Part shown: piece by piece, positions 1-12,600 of the stretch | Position numbering within the stretch: position 1 is the stretch's first letter | How the letters are laid out: the number at the start of each line of letters is the position of its first letter | Source: Janthinobacterium lividum | GTDB taxonomy: Bacteria > Pseudomonadota > Gammaproteobacteria > Burkholderiales > Burkholderiaceae_D | NCBI RefSeq assembly: GCF_034424625.1 | Contig: NZ_CP139977.1 | Location: 124,001-188,000, forward strand | Direction: 5' to 3' | DNA length: 64,000 bases | Notes under the pieces: generated by a model | Told to the model about the DNA's origin: nothing | The model's input: the letters and a program-made list of their open reading frames with translations, nothing else | Database searches by the model: none | Made by a program: the position numbers and the translations under genes

Positions 1-1587
1 GCCATCTTTTTGGAATTGCTGATGAAACTGGCGCGTTCACGCATCATGGACAGCGTCGCCATCGGCATGGACAGCCGTCTGTCACGCGATATCTTTCAAC
101 GCCTGCTGAGCGTGCGTATCGATCAGATGCCCGGCTCGGTCGGCAGTCTGGCCGGTCAAATCCGTGGTTACGAAAATGTGCGTTCCTTCTACACCGCCAG
201 CACCTTGTTTACCTTGGTGGATTTCCCGCTGGCCCTGCTCTTCACGCTGATCATCGGCATGCTGGGCAGCCCGCTGGCGGCACTGGTGCCACTGTTGTAT
301 GGCGTCATCGCCGTGCTGAGCGGCATAGTGGCGCGGCGGCGCATCGACAAACTGGCAATGGAGGGCGCTCAAAGCGCCAATCTGAAGACGGGCCTGCTGG
401 TGGAAACCGTGGAAGGCGCGGAAACCATCAAGGCTGGCGCCGGCAGCTGGAAGATGCTGTCGCGCTGGATCAACGTCACCGCCGACAGCATCCGCAACGA
501 CGTGCGCATGCGCCATGTCACCGAAAATCTCGCCTACATAGCCGCGACGCTGCAACAATTAAGCTATGCCAGCCTGGTTGCCCTTGGCGCCTGGCTAGTG
601 ATGCGCGGCGAGATGACCATGGGTTCCGTGATTGCCATGTCGATCTTGAGCGGACGCATCATGGCACCTGTGCTGGCCCTGCCGGGCCTGATTGTGCAAC
701 ATTCCCATGCCAAGGCGGCTGAGAAATCGCTGGAACGGCTGTACGACCTGAAAGCCGACAACGATGGCATAGAGCGGCCCCTGCTTCCGCCGTACTTGCG
801 CGGCCATTTCGTGCTCGATGAGGTGCGCTTTAACTATCCTGGCAGCCCACATGGCCTGCAGATTGGCAAACTTAACATTATGCCGGGCGAACGCATCGGC
901 ATCATGGGCCAGATTGGCGCTGGCAAATCCACTTTGCTGCGCATGTTGGCCGGCTTATACACGCCCCAGGCAGGCAGTGTTTTGCTCGATGGTTTGAATC
1001 TGGCCCACATCAACCGCCAGGTTGTCACCGAGCATATCGGCTATCTGCAACAGGAGCACCGCCTGTTCATGGGCACCTTGCGCGACAACCTGCTGATCGG
1101 CCTGGCCGACCCGGGCGACGCCGCGATCCATGCGGCCATGCAGCGCAGCGGCCTGTCTAACGTGGTAGCACGCCATCCCAAGGGGCTGGACTTGCCCATC
1201 ATGGAAGGCGGCAAGGGCCTGTCGGGCGGGCAGCGCCAACTGCTGGCATTTACCCGCCTGCTGCTGGCGGCGCCCGGCATCCTGCTGCTGGACGAACCAA
1301 CCGCCTCGATGGACGCGGAGCAGGAACAGCGCTGCCTGCAGGTGCTGGGGGAAGAAATGCAGCCTGGAAAAACCCTCATCATCGTTACCCACAAGGCCTC
1401 GCTGCTGGCGCTGGTGGACCGTCTCATCATCATCACCGGCAACCAGATCGTGCTCGATGGCCCGCGCGACGCGGTACTGCAGCACCTGCGTACGCCGCCG
1501 GGCAGCCCGGCCGCGCAGCGCGTTCAGGTGCTTGCCAGCGACCAGCCGACCAATGCAGCCCACTCCACGTCCCTCGAGAAAGATTGA
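1..1587 (+). CDS. Type I secretion ABC transporter (LapB/HlyB-type), 5' end missing
   Basis: Inner-membrane ATPase/permease of a type I secretion system. It would drive export of large substrates through an HlyD adaptor and a TolC-type channel. The frame is open to the window edge, so the N-terminus (where a C39-like domain would lie in LapB-type proteins) is missing. What remains is most of the transmembrane domain and a full nucleotide-binding domain. Counting from codon 10, Walker A GQIGAGKST lies near residue 300, signature LSGGQRQ near 404, Walker B ILLLDEPTA near 425 and the H-loop THK near 459. The HlyD-type gene follows after 3 nt, so the two are co-transcribed. The likely cargo is the 4311-residue adhesin encoded convergently at 3647-16582. 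No TolC-like gene is visible in the window. Whether the missing part carries an active peptidase cannot be judged. Confidence 0.93.
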   Translation, partial: AIFLELLMKLARSRIMDSVAIGMDSRLSRDIFQRLLSVRIDQMPGSVGSLAGQIRGYENVRSFYTASTLFTLVDFPLALLFTLIIGMLGSPLAALVPLLYGVIAVLSGIVARRRIDKLAMEGAQSANLKTGLLVETVEGAETIKAGAGSWKMLSRWINVTADSIRNDVRMRHVTENLAYIAATLQQLSYASLVALGAWLVMRGEMTMGSVIAMSILSGRIMAPVLALPGLIVQHSHAKAAEKSLERLYDLKADNDGIERPLLPPYLRGHFVLDEVRFNYPGSPHGLQIGKLNIMPGERIGIMGQIGAGKSTLLRMLAGLYTPQAGSVLLDGLNLAHINRQVVTEHIGYLQQEHRLFMGTLRDNLLIGLADPGDAAIHAAMQRSGLSNVVARHPKGLDLPIMEGGKGLSGGQRQLLAFTRLLLAAPGILLLDEPTASMDAEQEQRCLQVLGEEMQPGKTLIIVTHKASLLALVDRLIIITGNQIVLDGPRDAVLQHLRTPPGSPAAQRVQVLASDQPTNAAHSTSLEKD

Positions 1588-1590
1588 TTT

Positions 1591-2766
1591 ATGTCCCCTG
1601 AAAACCACCCCCACCATGAGGCGGCGGCACCATCGCGTCAACGCTGGACCTTGCGTGTGGCCATCGTTGGCCTGCTGTGCCTGATTGCCTGGGCTTCCGT
1701 ATCAAAGATCGATCAGGTCACTCATGCCCAGGCGCAGATTATCGCCAGCGCCAAGACGCAAGTCATCCAGTCGCCGGAATTGGGCGTCATTACCCATATC
1801 CACGTCAAGGAAGGCGAGACGGTCAAGGCTGGCCAGCTGCTGGTGACGCTGGAAAAGGAAAGAGCGCAATCGGCCGTGAGCGACAGCAATGCCAAGATCG
1901 CCGCCTTGCGCATCGCACTGACGCGCCTGCATGCCGAAGTGTACGGCCGCCCGCTGGCGTTCGATGACACGCTACGCCCGTATGCGGACTATATCCGTAA
2001 CCAGACAGATCTCTACAACAAGCGTAAGCAAGCCATTGACCAGGACGTATTGTCGTTGCAAAACATGCGGGTACTGGCCGACCGGGAGTTGCAAATGAAT
2101 TTGAGCCTGGAAGCGACCGGCGACGTCGGGCACGGCGAGATACTGCGCTTGCGCCGATCGGTGGCCGACCTGAATGCGCAGATCACCAACAAGCGCAACA
2201 AATACTTCCAGGATGCACAGGCCGAAATGACCAAGGCGCAGGAAGACTTGAATACCCAGGGCGAAATGCTGCGTGACCGCAGCCAGCTGCTTGAGCATAC
2301 GGAACTGATGGCGCCGGCCGATGGCATCGTCAAAAATATCAAGATTACCACCATAGGCGCTGTGATCCGTGCGGGCGACATTGTCATGGAAATGTTGCCG
2401 CTGGGCGGAGACCTGATCGCCGAGACAAAAATTATGCCGGCCGACATAGGCTTCATCGTTAAGGGCCAGTCGGCCTCGGTCAAGCTTGATGCCTATGATT
2501 ATTCCATTTTCGGCGCGATGCAAGGCGAAGTCATTTACATCAGTGCCGACACCATCACCGAGGAAACGCAAAAAGGGCAGCTATCTTATTACCGAGTCAA
2601 TATCCGCATCCGGGAAAGCGAATTCAAGGGCAAGAAGGCCAGGCAAATCGAGGTACGCCCCGGCATGACGGCCAGTGTCGACATCAAGGCCATGGAGCGC
2701 ACGGTATTGAGCTATCTCACCAAACCCATCAGCAAGACCTTTTCCCAGTCCATGGGCGAGCGCTAA
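1591..2766 (+). CDS. HlyD-family periplasmic adaptor of type I secretion
   Basis: Membrane-fusion protein (391 aa) linking the upstream ABC transporter to an outer-membrane channel. A short cytoplasmic N-terminus is followed by one transmembrane helix (about residues 29-43). Next come a lipoyl-like half-motif (HIHVKEGETVKAGQLL), a long alpha-helical hairpin rich in Ala, Gln and Lys (about 85-230), and a second lipoyl half plus beta-barrel region (MAPADGIVKNI onward). The C-terminal RPGMTASVDIK stretch is typical of HlyD/LapC/AprE adaptors. It starts 3 nt after the transporter stop. Length and domain order are normal for the family. Partner assignment to the giant adhesin is inferred from proximity. 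Confidence 0.92.
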   Translation: MSPENHPHHEAAAPSRQRWTLRVAIVGLLCLIAWASVSKIDQVTHAQAQIIASAKTQVIQSPELGVITHIHVKEGETVKAGQLLVTLEKERAQSAVSDSNAKIAALRIALTRLHAEVYGRPLAFDDTLRPYADYIRNQTDLYNKRKQAIDQDVLSLQNMRVLADRELQMNLSLEATGDVGHGEILRLRRSVADLNAQITNKRNKYFQDAQAEMTKAQEDLNTQGEMLRDRSQLLEHTELMAPADGIVKNIKITTIGAVIRAGDIVMEMLPLGGDLIAETKIMPADIGFIVKGQSASVKLDAYDYSIFGAMQGEVIYISADTITEETQKGQLSYYRVNIRIRESEFKGKKARQIEVRPGMTASVDIKAMERTVLSYLTKPISKTFSQSMGER

Positions 2767-3063
2767 CGCGCACTGCCTCTTCCAGGCGGCACTTCCGGCC
2801 GCCTGCCCCCTCCCTCCCTTCCCGCTGCGCGGGACTTACACCTATCTGCCTCTTGAGTCCGCCGTGCCCAAGTTCCGGCGAGCTGGTATTGCCCTGGCTG
2901 GCAACGACCGTCGGGATGTGTGGTGCATCCAATCCATCCATAAGCTTGTGCGCCGCTTCAGGCATATCGACTAACCTACCCTTGGCCGATGATACGATAC
3001 AGATCGCGCTCATCGGCTGCACCAACGCCAGCGTCACGCCGAACGCCCAAAGCGTATTGTTCG

Positions 3064-3243
3064 TCATTGTCGTCTGCATCCCCTGACCAGAGCCCGCACC
3101 TCGGCAAGTTCATTCACACCGCTGTCGTCATCCTTCGTTTTGGCAATCGCGGCCGGCACTGCCGACAGGTTTTGGTTGGTCACGCCAGCGGTGCCCAGAA
3201 TTTGCAGCTGATTCCTGGTCGGTAGCGTCTTTCCGGCCGCGCC
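3064..3243 (-). pseudogene. Relic of one adhesin repeat unit
   Basis: Read on the minus strand, about 60 codons (GAAGKTLPTRNQLQILG..., VTNQNLSAVPAAIAKT, DDDSGVNELAEV) match the second repeat class of the giant adhesin (GGTPPTLAQLxxLGI, VTPANLAAVQAAIAATADD, GSGVNTLAKLQ). The reading frame then stops at TGA. Further on, to about 2930, another frame shows traces of the first repeat class (LVDMPEAAHKLMDGLDA against LIDGPAANTAAKIQSIVDG). It lies downstream of the present adhesin gene and beyond its terminator. It therefore looks like the remnant of a longer gene or of a deleted paralogue. The rest of 2767-3646 holds no other gene I can support. A perfect 9-bp inverted repeat occurs at 3487-3495/3507-3515. 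Confidence 0.7.
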
Positions 3244-3414
3244 CCTGCAACGACTAGTGTCGCATGGGAAAAAGTCGTCTATCGGATGTGACGCGTCGGC
3301 ATAGGCCAGGGCAAAGGCGCATTGCTGCCCTCATGCCCTCGCGCTGCACGTCGCTCGCCTTGTCCAGATCGCGGCCAACTTTGTACACACAGCAGTACGC
3401 CCTAGCGGGCGCAC

Positions 3415-3452
3415 CAAAAAAAAATGCCGTCCAGTCTAGGACTGGACGGCAT
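3415..3452 (-). terminator. Rho-independent terminator of the adhesin transcript
   Basis: A perfect 13-bp inverted repeat (3424-3436 with 3440-3452, 3-nt loop tag) is followed on the minus strand by an uninterrupted run of nine T residues (A-run 3416-3424 on the plus strand). It lies about 195 nt after the adhesin stop codon, in the right orientation to end that transcript. Confidence 0.85.
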
Positions 3453-3646
3453 GCATTACGGACAGTTTGATGGCGGCGCCACGCCGGCCGTTGCCCGGGA
3501 TTCCCAGGCAACGGCATTATCGCAAGCCTGGCGCTACCGGCCGTTGCCAGCGCACCCCAAGCCAGGCGAGGTACCTCTCCTTTCACAAAGGGCCTGATGC
3601 CTGCGCGTCACTCGACGCAAAAAACAGGGCGCCGGATGACAAGTGA

Positions 3647-6600
3647 CTACAATACTTGCAAGGCTACATAAGCTAACGAGGTTGGGTCCTTGTCCAACCC
3701 ATTTGACATAATGCCAGTTCCACTGTTATGGAGGTAATGCTGACCTGGTAAGGGTATTTCTGAGGACCAGTAATTTCCGCCGACCCAGTTCGGAGGCGTG
3801 CCATCAACACCTGCCACCGTGCCCTTACCGTTATACGCATCATAGATGGCATGATAATCCCAATGAGGACTGGCTTCATTACTGCCGTTGGTTTTGGGAT
3901 TGCCGCCTACCGCAGTATTGGCACTTATCGACAATTCGTTACCAACTTGGGGAAGCGCAACCCACAGCATGTCGCCTTTCGCCGTATACAAGCTACCATA
4001 GCGGAGCGATGTGGTACCTTCTCCTGTAGGGCTGCTTGCCGAGTGATCGTGGCTAAATTGGAAATATTTACTTATGTCTGCAGTAGTCATCAGATCGCCT
4101 TTACTACCGGCAATTCCGTTACCGTCACGATCCCAGAAATAGTAGACCGTTCCAGCATCAACCTCGACTGGGAATCTCAGCGTGCCTGCCGCTTTGGTAT
4201 GCTCCTTGTCAAACCAGACGTCCACGCTGTCCGGCCTTTTCATGGTGATGTCGACCTTCTGGGTGGACACGTGTCCTATCCCATCATCGGCAGTGATGTT
4301 GACAGAGAGTAAACGGTCTTTTTGCATTTCCGCCGTGTAGTACGTCTGCGTCGATTTAAGTGTCACCACGCCGCTGCTGCTGTCGATATTGAACTTGGCG
4401 TTGTCGAGACTGGTGCCGAGGGAGAAGGTAACACCGGAAGGATCGGTGGCCGCCGCATCATATACGATGGTTGATGTGCTAATGCTTCCCCCCTTGAGGG
4501 TGGCCGTGGCGCCGCTGGTAAATACCGGTGCGCTGGTATCGACCATATAGGCCTTATTATCCGCCACTGCGGTATGCGTCAACACGGCCTGATTGCCGGT
4601 GGCATCGGCTATCGTGCCGCCGTTCAAGCTCAGGCTATTGGCCCCGATGCTGATGCCGTTGGTGTCGGTTTGCCCAGCCAAGATGCTGGTAGTGAATATC
4701 AGTTGTGTTGGGTCCTTCGCGCTTGCACTTGCATCGTAGACGGCATCGACCACAGTACTGCCGACCATGATCTGCAGGCGCGGCGCCCCCGACACGACGA
4801 CATTCTCGCTCATCGTCACTTCGAGCTGCACCCCATTGCCCTCTTTCAAGGTATCGCTGCGTGTATTGCCCGAGGAACCGCTGATGCGGACCGAACTGAC
4901 GGTTGGAGCAATGACATCGACCGCATTGATGACTGCTTGCAATTCAGCGATCGTATCGACTCCGCGACCGTCATTCGATGTTTTCTCGATCGCTGCTTGC
5001 ATCGCCGGCAGCGTGGCTGCGGTAACACCGGTGATACCCAGGGCATTGAGTTGCGCCAGGGTTGGTGGCGTACCGCCGGCCGCGCCGCTTAACACCGCAT
5101 TGGCGGCGTCGACAATCCCCTGAATTTCTGCAGTCGTATCGGTCGCAGCCCTGTCGATCAACTGGGTTTTCAAGATATCGACCACAAATTCCTGGTTGCC
5201 CGACGTCACGCCCTTGACACCGGCGTTGGCATACGTGTCCAGGCTTGGCGTCGTCAGCGTGGCATCGTTGTCTTGCGCCGCATCGCTGATCGTCTTGACC
5301 GCAGCCGCCAACTGGCCAGTCTCGGCCACGCGCTGCAGTCGCGCAATCGTGTTGACGCCCGTGCCGTCGTTCGCCGTGGCGGAGATCGCAGCTTGCACCT
5401 TATCCAGGTTTTCAGGCGTCACACCGGTGATCCCCAAGGTCTTCAGTTGTTCCAAGGTTGGTGGCGTTGCGCCTGCCGCGCCGGTGAGCACAGCATTGAA
5501 GGCGTTCACAATAGCCTGGATTTCAGGCTGCGTATTGGCGGCTTCGCCATCGATAAGCCGGCTGTTCAAGGCGTCATTGACGGCCAACAGGAGGCCGTTT
5601 GTCGCCGGCAGCTGAACACCAGCGCTAGCGTACATTGCCGCTGGGACCACCCCCGCTGACGCGTTGTTAGCTTGCGCCGCATCGCTGATCGACTTGATCG
5701 CGATTGCTTTCGATACCACGTCGCGCAACTTGGGGAAGGTATTGACTGCGCTGCCGTCGTCCGCCGTGGCCTCGATCGCTGCCTGCACCACACCCAGGTT
5801 AGCTGGCCTCACACCAGGAATGCCCATTGTTTGCAGCTGCGCCAGGGTTGGTGGCGTGCCACCCGCCGCGGCGTCCATTACCGTATTGACGGCGTCTACA
5901 ATCGCCTGGATTTTTGCAGCCGTATCGGTGGCTGCGCCATTGACTGTCCCGTTCAAGACACCATTCACTGTCGCCAGGTTATCTTGCGATACCCCAGTCA
6001 CGCCAGCGGCCGTGTAGACCGCTTCGCTTACCGTTCTAGGCGACGCATTGTTGGCTTGCGCCGCATCGCTGATCGACTTGACCGCTGATGTCGCCTGGCC
6101 AGTCGCGAGCACGCCCTGCAATTTGGCAAGCGTGTTGACACCAGACCCGTCGTCCGCCGTGGCCGCGATCGCTGCCTGCAGCGCTGCCAGGTTAGCTGGC
6201 GTGACATCGGTAATGCCCAGCGTTTTCAGCTGCGCCTCGGTTGGTGGCGTGCCGCCGGCCGCTGCAGCTTTCACTACCTGCAGGTTATCGACAATCGCCT
6301 GGATTTTTGCAGCTGTATCGGTGGCTGGGCCATCGACCACGGCACCGTTCAAGACACTGTTGACTGCCTCCAGGTTATCGTTCGACACATCCTCCACGCC
6401 AGCGGCCTTGTACAGCGCCAGGCTTGCCGTCCTAGGCGACGCATTGTTGGCTTGCGCCGCATCGCTGATTGCCTTGACCGCACTGTCCACCGCTGCCGCC
6501 TGGGCAGCCGTGGCCACGCCCTGCAACTTGGCAATGGTGTTGACTTCAGTGCCATCATCCGCCGTAGCGGCGATAGCGGCCTGCACTGCTGCCAAATTCT

Positions 6601-9600
6601 CGGGCTTCATACCGTCGATACCCAAGGCATTCAGTTGCGCCAGGGTTGGCGGCGTTGTGCCAGCCGCGCTGGTTAACACAGCATTGACGGCTTGCACAAT
6701 TGCCCGGATTTTAGGCTGCGTATTAGTGGCCTCGCCATCGATAGGCAGGTTGTTCAAGGCGTCGTTGACGGCCGACAGGATGCCGTTCGTCAGCGGCAAC
6801 TGGATACCGGCGTTAGCGTACATTTCCTGGTTTACCGTTGTCGGCGACGCATTGTTGTCTTCCGCCGCATCGCTGATCGACTTGATCGCTATGGCGGTTG
6901 ATACCACGCTGAGCAATTCGGGGATGGTATCTACTGAACCGCCGTCGTTCCTCGTGGCGGCGATTGCTGCCTGCACCGCTTTCAGGTTAGCTAACGTCAC
7001 ACCGGGAATGCCCAGCGCTTGCAGTTGCTCCAGGGTTGGCGGCGCGCCGTCGGCCGCTGCGGTTTTCACTGCCTGGACGGCATCCACTATCGCCTGAATT
7101 TTTGCAGCCGTATTAGTAGCAGCGCCATTGATAGGAGTGCTATTCAAGGCGTTGTTCACTGCTGCCAGGTTGTCTTGTGTCACCCCTGTCACGCCAGCGG
7201 CGCTGTACATTGCCTGGTTCTGCATCGCCGGCACGGCGTTGTTGGACTGCGCGGCAACGCTGATCGCATTGATCGCTACCGCCATCGATACCACACCCTG
7301 CAATTCGGCGATGCGGTCAACACCAGCGCCGCTGTCTTCCGTGGCGTTGATCGCTGCCTGCACCGCTGCCAGGTTAGCGTCCGACACGCCAGTGATGCCC
7401 AACGTCTCCAGTTGCTGCCTGGTTGGTGGCGTGCCGCCAGCCGCTGCCGCTTTGACCGCGTTGACAGCATTCACAATGGTCTGAATTTTAGGCCGCGTAT
7501 CGGTGCGCTGACCATCGATAAGCGGGCTGTTCAGAGCATCGTTCACTGCATCCAGGTTATCACCCCTGACACCCGTCACGCCAGCGGCGGTATACAGCAC
7601 TTCGCCAGCCGTGCTAGGCGACGCATTGTTCGCTTGCGCCGCATCGCTAATCGCCGTGACCGCACTGACCATCGCTGTTGCCTGACCAGCCGCGACCAGG
7701 CCCTGCAACTTGGCAAGCGTGTTGACACCAGAACCATCGTTCGCAGTGGCTTCTATCGCTTTTTGCACCGCTTCCAGGTTAGCTGGCGTCACATTGGTAA
7801 TGCCCAGCGCTCTCAGCTGCGCCGCGGTCGGCGGCGTGCCGCCAGCCGCTGCCGCTTTGACTACCTGCAGGTTATCGACAATCGCCTGGATTTTTGCCAC
7901 CGTATCGGTGGCTGGGCCATCGACCACGCCACCGTTCAAGACACTGTTAATTGCCGCCAGGTTATCTCCCGACACACCTGTCACGCCGGCGGTGTCGTAC
8001 ATCGCCGCGCTTGCCGTTCTAGGCGACGCATTGTTGGCTTGCGCCGCATCGCTGATTGCCTTAACCGCATTGGCCACCGCTGCCTCCTGGCCAGCCGCGA
8101 CCGCGCCCTGCAGTTTGGCTAGGGTGTTGACGCCAGAGCCGTCATCCGCCGTGGCCGCTATCGCAGCCTGCACCGCTGCCAAGTTAGCTGGCGTCACGCC
8201 GGTAATACCCAGCGTTTTCAGCTGAGCCTCGGTTGGGGGCGTGCCGCCGTTCGCTGCCGCTTTGACTACCTGCAGGTTATCGACAATCACCTGGATTTTC
8301 GCAGCCGTATCGGTGGCTGGGCCATCGACTGCGCCGTTCAAGACATTGTTGACGGCCTCCACGTTATCGCGCGTCACACCGTTAACCCCAGCGGTGTCGT
8401 ATGTTGCTGCCGTAGGCGTACCGTTCGTCGCAGTGTTCGCTTGCGCCGCATCACTGATCGCCTTGAGCGCTTCCTTAATCGGTTGACTTTCTGGAAGATT
8501 ATCCACAATCGCCTGGATTTTTTCAGGCGTATCCGTGGCTGCGCCATCGACCGCCGCGGTGTTCAAGGCAACATTCAACGCTGCCAAGTTGTCTTTCGTC
8601 ACGCCATTGATCCCGGCCTTGGCATACGTTTCCTGACTTGGTGTTGTCGCGGTCGCATTGTCTCCTTGCGCCGCATCCTTGATCGCATTGAGGGCATCCA
8701 GAATCACCTGGGCTGCTTTAGCTGCATCCACAGCCGCCTGAGCGACGCCAGCATGCACCACCGCCTGCAATTTCTCAAGCGTGTTGACGCCAGTGCCGTC
8801 ATCCGCCGTGGCCGCTATCGCTGCCTGCAGCGCTGCCAGGTTAGCTGGCGTGACATCGGTAATGCCCAGCGTTTTCAGCTGTGCCTCGGTCGGCGGCGTG
8901 CCGCCAGCCGCTGCCGCTTTGACTACCTGCAGGGTATCAACAATCGCCTGGATTTTTGCAGCAGTATCGGTGGCTGGGCCATCGACTGCGCCGTTCAAGA
9001 CACTGTTGAGTGCCTCCAGGTTATCGCCCGACACACCCTCCACGCCAGCGGCGGCGTACAGCGCTGCGCTTGCCGTGCTAGGCGAGGCATTGTTGGCTTG
9101 CGCCGCATCGCTGATCGCCTTGATCGCATTGGCCACTGCTGCTTCCTGACCAGCCGTGGCCAGACCCTGCAATTTAGCTAGCGTGTTGACACCAGAGCCG
9201 TCGTCTGCGGTGGCCGCTATCGCAGCCTGCAACGCTGCCAGGTTCAGTGGCGTCACATCGGTAATGCCCAGTCCTTCCAGTTGCGCCAGGGTGGGCGGCG
9301 TACCGCCGGCCGCTGCCGCTTTGACTACCTGCACGTTATCCACAATCGCCTGGATTTTTGCAGCCGTATCGGTGGCTGGGCTATTGACCGCTATGGAATT
9401 CAAGACACTGTTGACTGCCTCCAGGTTATCGCCTGACACACCTGTCACGCCAGCGGCGGTGTATGTGCTCACACTTGGCGTCGTTGCCGATGCCGTGTTG
9501 TCTTGCGCCGCATCCTGAATGGCCTCGATAGCATCGGATTTTGCTTTGGCAACTACCGCGCCATCCACAAGCGCCTGGATTTTTTCAGGAGTATCGGCGG

Positions 9601-12600
9601 CGGCGCCATTGATCGCTGCACTGTTCAACAGTGCGTTCACCGCTGCCAGGTTGTCCGACGTCACACCTTTAATACCGCCGGCGGCGTACGTGTCCACGCC
9701 TGTCGTTGTCGCCGAGGCAGTGTCGTTTTGCGCAGCATTCTTAATGGCTTCGATCGCGTCGCTTTTCGCCTCGACAGCTACGATATCATTCACGATGGCT
9801 TGGATCTTTGCAGGCGTATCGGTTGCTGCGCCATCGATCACTGCGTTGTTCAACAGTGCGTTCACCGCTGCCAGGTTGGCCGATGTCACACCTACAACAC
9901 CGGCGGCAGCGTACGTGTCCTCGCTAGGCGTCGTTGGCGATGCAGTGTTGCCTTGCGCCGCATTCCGAATAGCGTCAATAGCTGTGGTAGTGATCGCACC
10001 ATCGACAAGAGCCTGGATTTTTTCGGGTGTACTGGCGGCTGCGCCATCGATCGCTGCGTTGTTCAGCAGTGCGTTCACCGCTGCCAGGTTGTCCGCTGTC
10101 ACCCCTTCAATGCCGGCGTTGGCGTAGGTGTCCACGCTTGTCGTCGTCGGCGATGCCGTGTTGTCTTGCGCCGCATTCTTAATGGCTTCGATGGCGTCAG
10201 TTTTTGCTTTGGCAGCGATCGCGCCATCCACAATAGACTGGATTTTGGCAGCCGTATTCACGGCCGGGCCGTCGATTAATGCGCTGTTCAACAGCGCGTT
10301 TACCGCTGCCAGGTTGTCCTCTGTCACGCCCTTGATACCGGCGTTGGCGTAGGTATCCACGCTTGTCGTCGTTGGCGACGCCGTGTTGCCTTGCGCGGCA
10401 TCGTTGATCGCCTTGAGTGCGTCCTTAATCGGCTGACTCTCTTTAAGACTATCCACAATCGACTGGATCTTTGCGGGCGTATCGGTGGCTGCGCCGTTGA
10501 TCGCTGTACTGTTCAAGGCTTCGTTCAACGCTGCCAGATTCGCCGACGTTACGCCTCTGACACCGGCGTTGGCATACGTTTCCAGGCTTGGTGTTGTCGC
10601 CGACGCCGTGTTGTCTTGCGCCGCATGCTGAATGGTGTCGACAGCATCGGTCTTTACTTTGGCAGCTATTGCGCCATTCACAATAGCCTGGATTTTGGCA
10701 GCCGTATTTGCGGCTGGACCATCAATAGCGGCGTTGTTCAACAGCGCGTTTACCGCTGCCAGGTTGTCCGCCGTCACGCCTTGAACACCGGCGACGGCAT
10801 ACGTGTCCACGCTTGTCGTTGATGGAGACGCCGTGTCGGCTTGTGCCGCATCGCTAATTGCCTTGAGCGCGTCTCTGATCGGCTGGCTCTCTTTAAGACT
10901 ATCCACAATCGCCTGGATTTTTTCAGGCGTATCGGCGGCTGCGCCAGTGATCGCACCACTGTTCAGGGCTTCGTTCAACGCTGCCAGATTAGCCGACGTT
11001 ACGCCATTAACACCGGCGCTGGCATACGTTTCCACGCTCGGTGTTGTCTCCGACGCTGTGTTGTCTTCCGCCGCATCATGAATGGCGTCGATAGCGTCGA
11101 CCTTTGCTTTGTCAGCGATCACGCCATCCACTATCGCCTGGATTTTTTCAGGGGTATCGGCGGCTGCGCTGTTTGTCGCTGGGCTATTCAACTGCGCGTT
11201 GACCGCTGCCAGGTTGTCCGCCGTCACGCCCTTGATACCGGCATCGGCATAGGTTTGCACGCTTGTCGTCGTTGGCGACGCCGTGTCGCCTTGCGCCGCA
11301 TGCTGAATAGCGTCAATGGCTTTGTCAGCGATCACGCCATTCACAATCACCTGGATTTTTTCAGGTGTATTGGCGGCTGTGGCATCGGTCCCTGGGCTGT
11401 TCAACTGCGCGTTGACCGCTGTCAGGTTGTCCGCTGTCACGCCCTTGATACCGGCGTCAGCGTAGGTTTGCACGCTTGTCGTCGTTGGCGATGCCGTGTC
11501 ACCTTGCGCCGCATTCTTAATGGCTTCGATGGCGTCGGTCTTTTCTTTGGCAGCGATCGCGCCATCCACAATAGCCTGGATTTTTTCAGGTGTATTCGCG
11601 GCTGAGCCATCGGTCCCTGGACTATTCAACTGCGCGTTGACCGCTGCCAGGTTGTCCGCCGTCACACCCTTGATACCGGCATCGGCATAGGTTTGCACGC
11701 TTGTCGTCGTTGGCGACGCCGTGTCGCCTTGCGCCGCATGTTGAATAACGTCAATGGCTTTGTCAGCGATCACGCCATTTACAATCGCTTGGATTTTTTC
11801 AGGGGTATCGGCGGCTGCGCTGTTTGTCTCTGGGCTATTCAACTGCGCGTTGACCGCTGCCAGGTTTTCCGCCGTCACGCCCTTGATACCGGCATCGGCA
11901 TAGGTTTGCACGCTTGTCGTCGTCGGCGACGCCGTGTCGCCTTGCGCCGCATGTTGAATAGCGTCGATAGCTTTGTGAGCGATCACGCCATTCACAATCG
12001 CCTGGATTTTTTCAGGTGTATTGGCGGCTGTGGCATCGGTCCCTGGGCTGTTCAACTGCGCGTTCACCGCTGCAAGGTTCTCCGCCGTCACGCCCTTGAT
12101 ACCGGCATCGGCAAAGGTTTGCACGCTTGTCGTCGTTGGCGACGCCGTGTCGCCTTGCGCTGCATGCTGAATAATGTCGATGGCTTTGGCCGCGATCACG
12201 CCATTCACAATCGCCTGGATTTTATCAGGCGTATTGGCGGCTGCGCCATTGGTCGCTGGGCTGTTCAGCTGCGCGTTGACCGCCGCCAGGTTGTCCGCCG
12301 TCACGCCCTTGATGCCGGCGTCGGCGTAGGTGTCCACGCTTGTCGTCGTTGGCGATGCCGTGTCACCTTGCGCCGCATTCTTAATGGCTTCGATGGCGTC
12401 GGTCTTTTCTTTGATAGCGATCGCGCCATCCACAATCGCCTGGATTTTTTCAGGTGTATTGGCGGCTGTGGCATCGGTCCCTGGGCTGTTCAACTGCGCG
12501 TTCACCGCTGCCAGGTTATCCGCCGTCACGCCCTTGATGCCGGCGTCAGCGTAGGTTTGCACGCTTGTCGTCGTTGGCGACGCCGTGTCGCCTTGCGCCG

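Noticed and set aside
2729..3079. 116-codon minus-strand frame with a signal-like start
   Set aside because: It overlaps the end of the HlyD-type gene, and its region is better explained as frameshifted adhesin-repeat relic.
3254..3586. 110-codon minus-strand frame between adhesin and hlyD-like gene
   Set aside because: It runs through the terminator hairpin and its T-run and has no domain.
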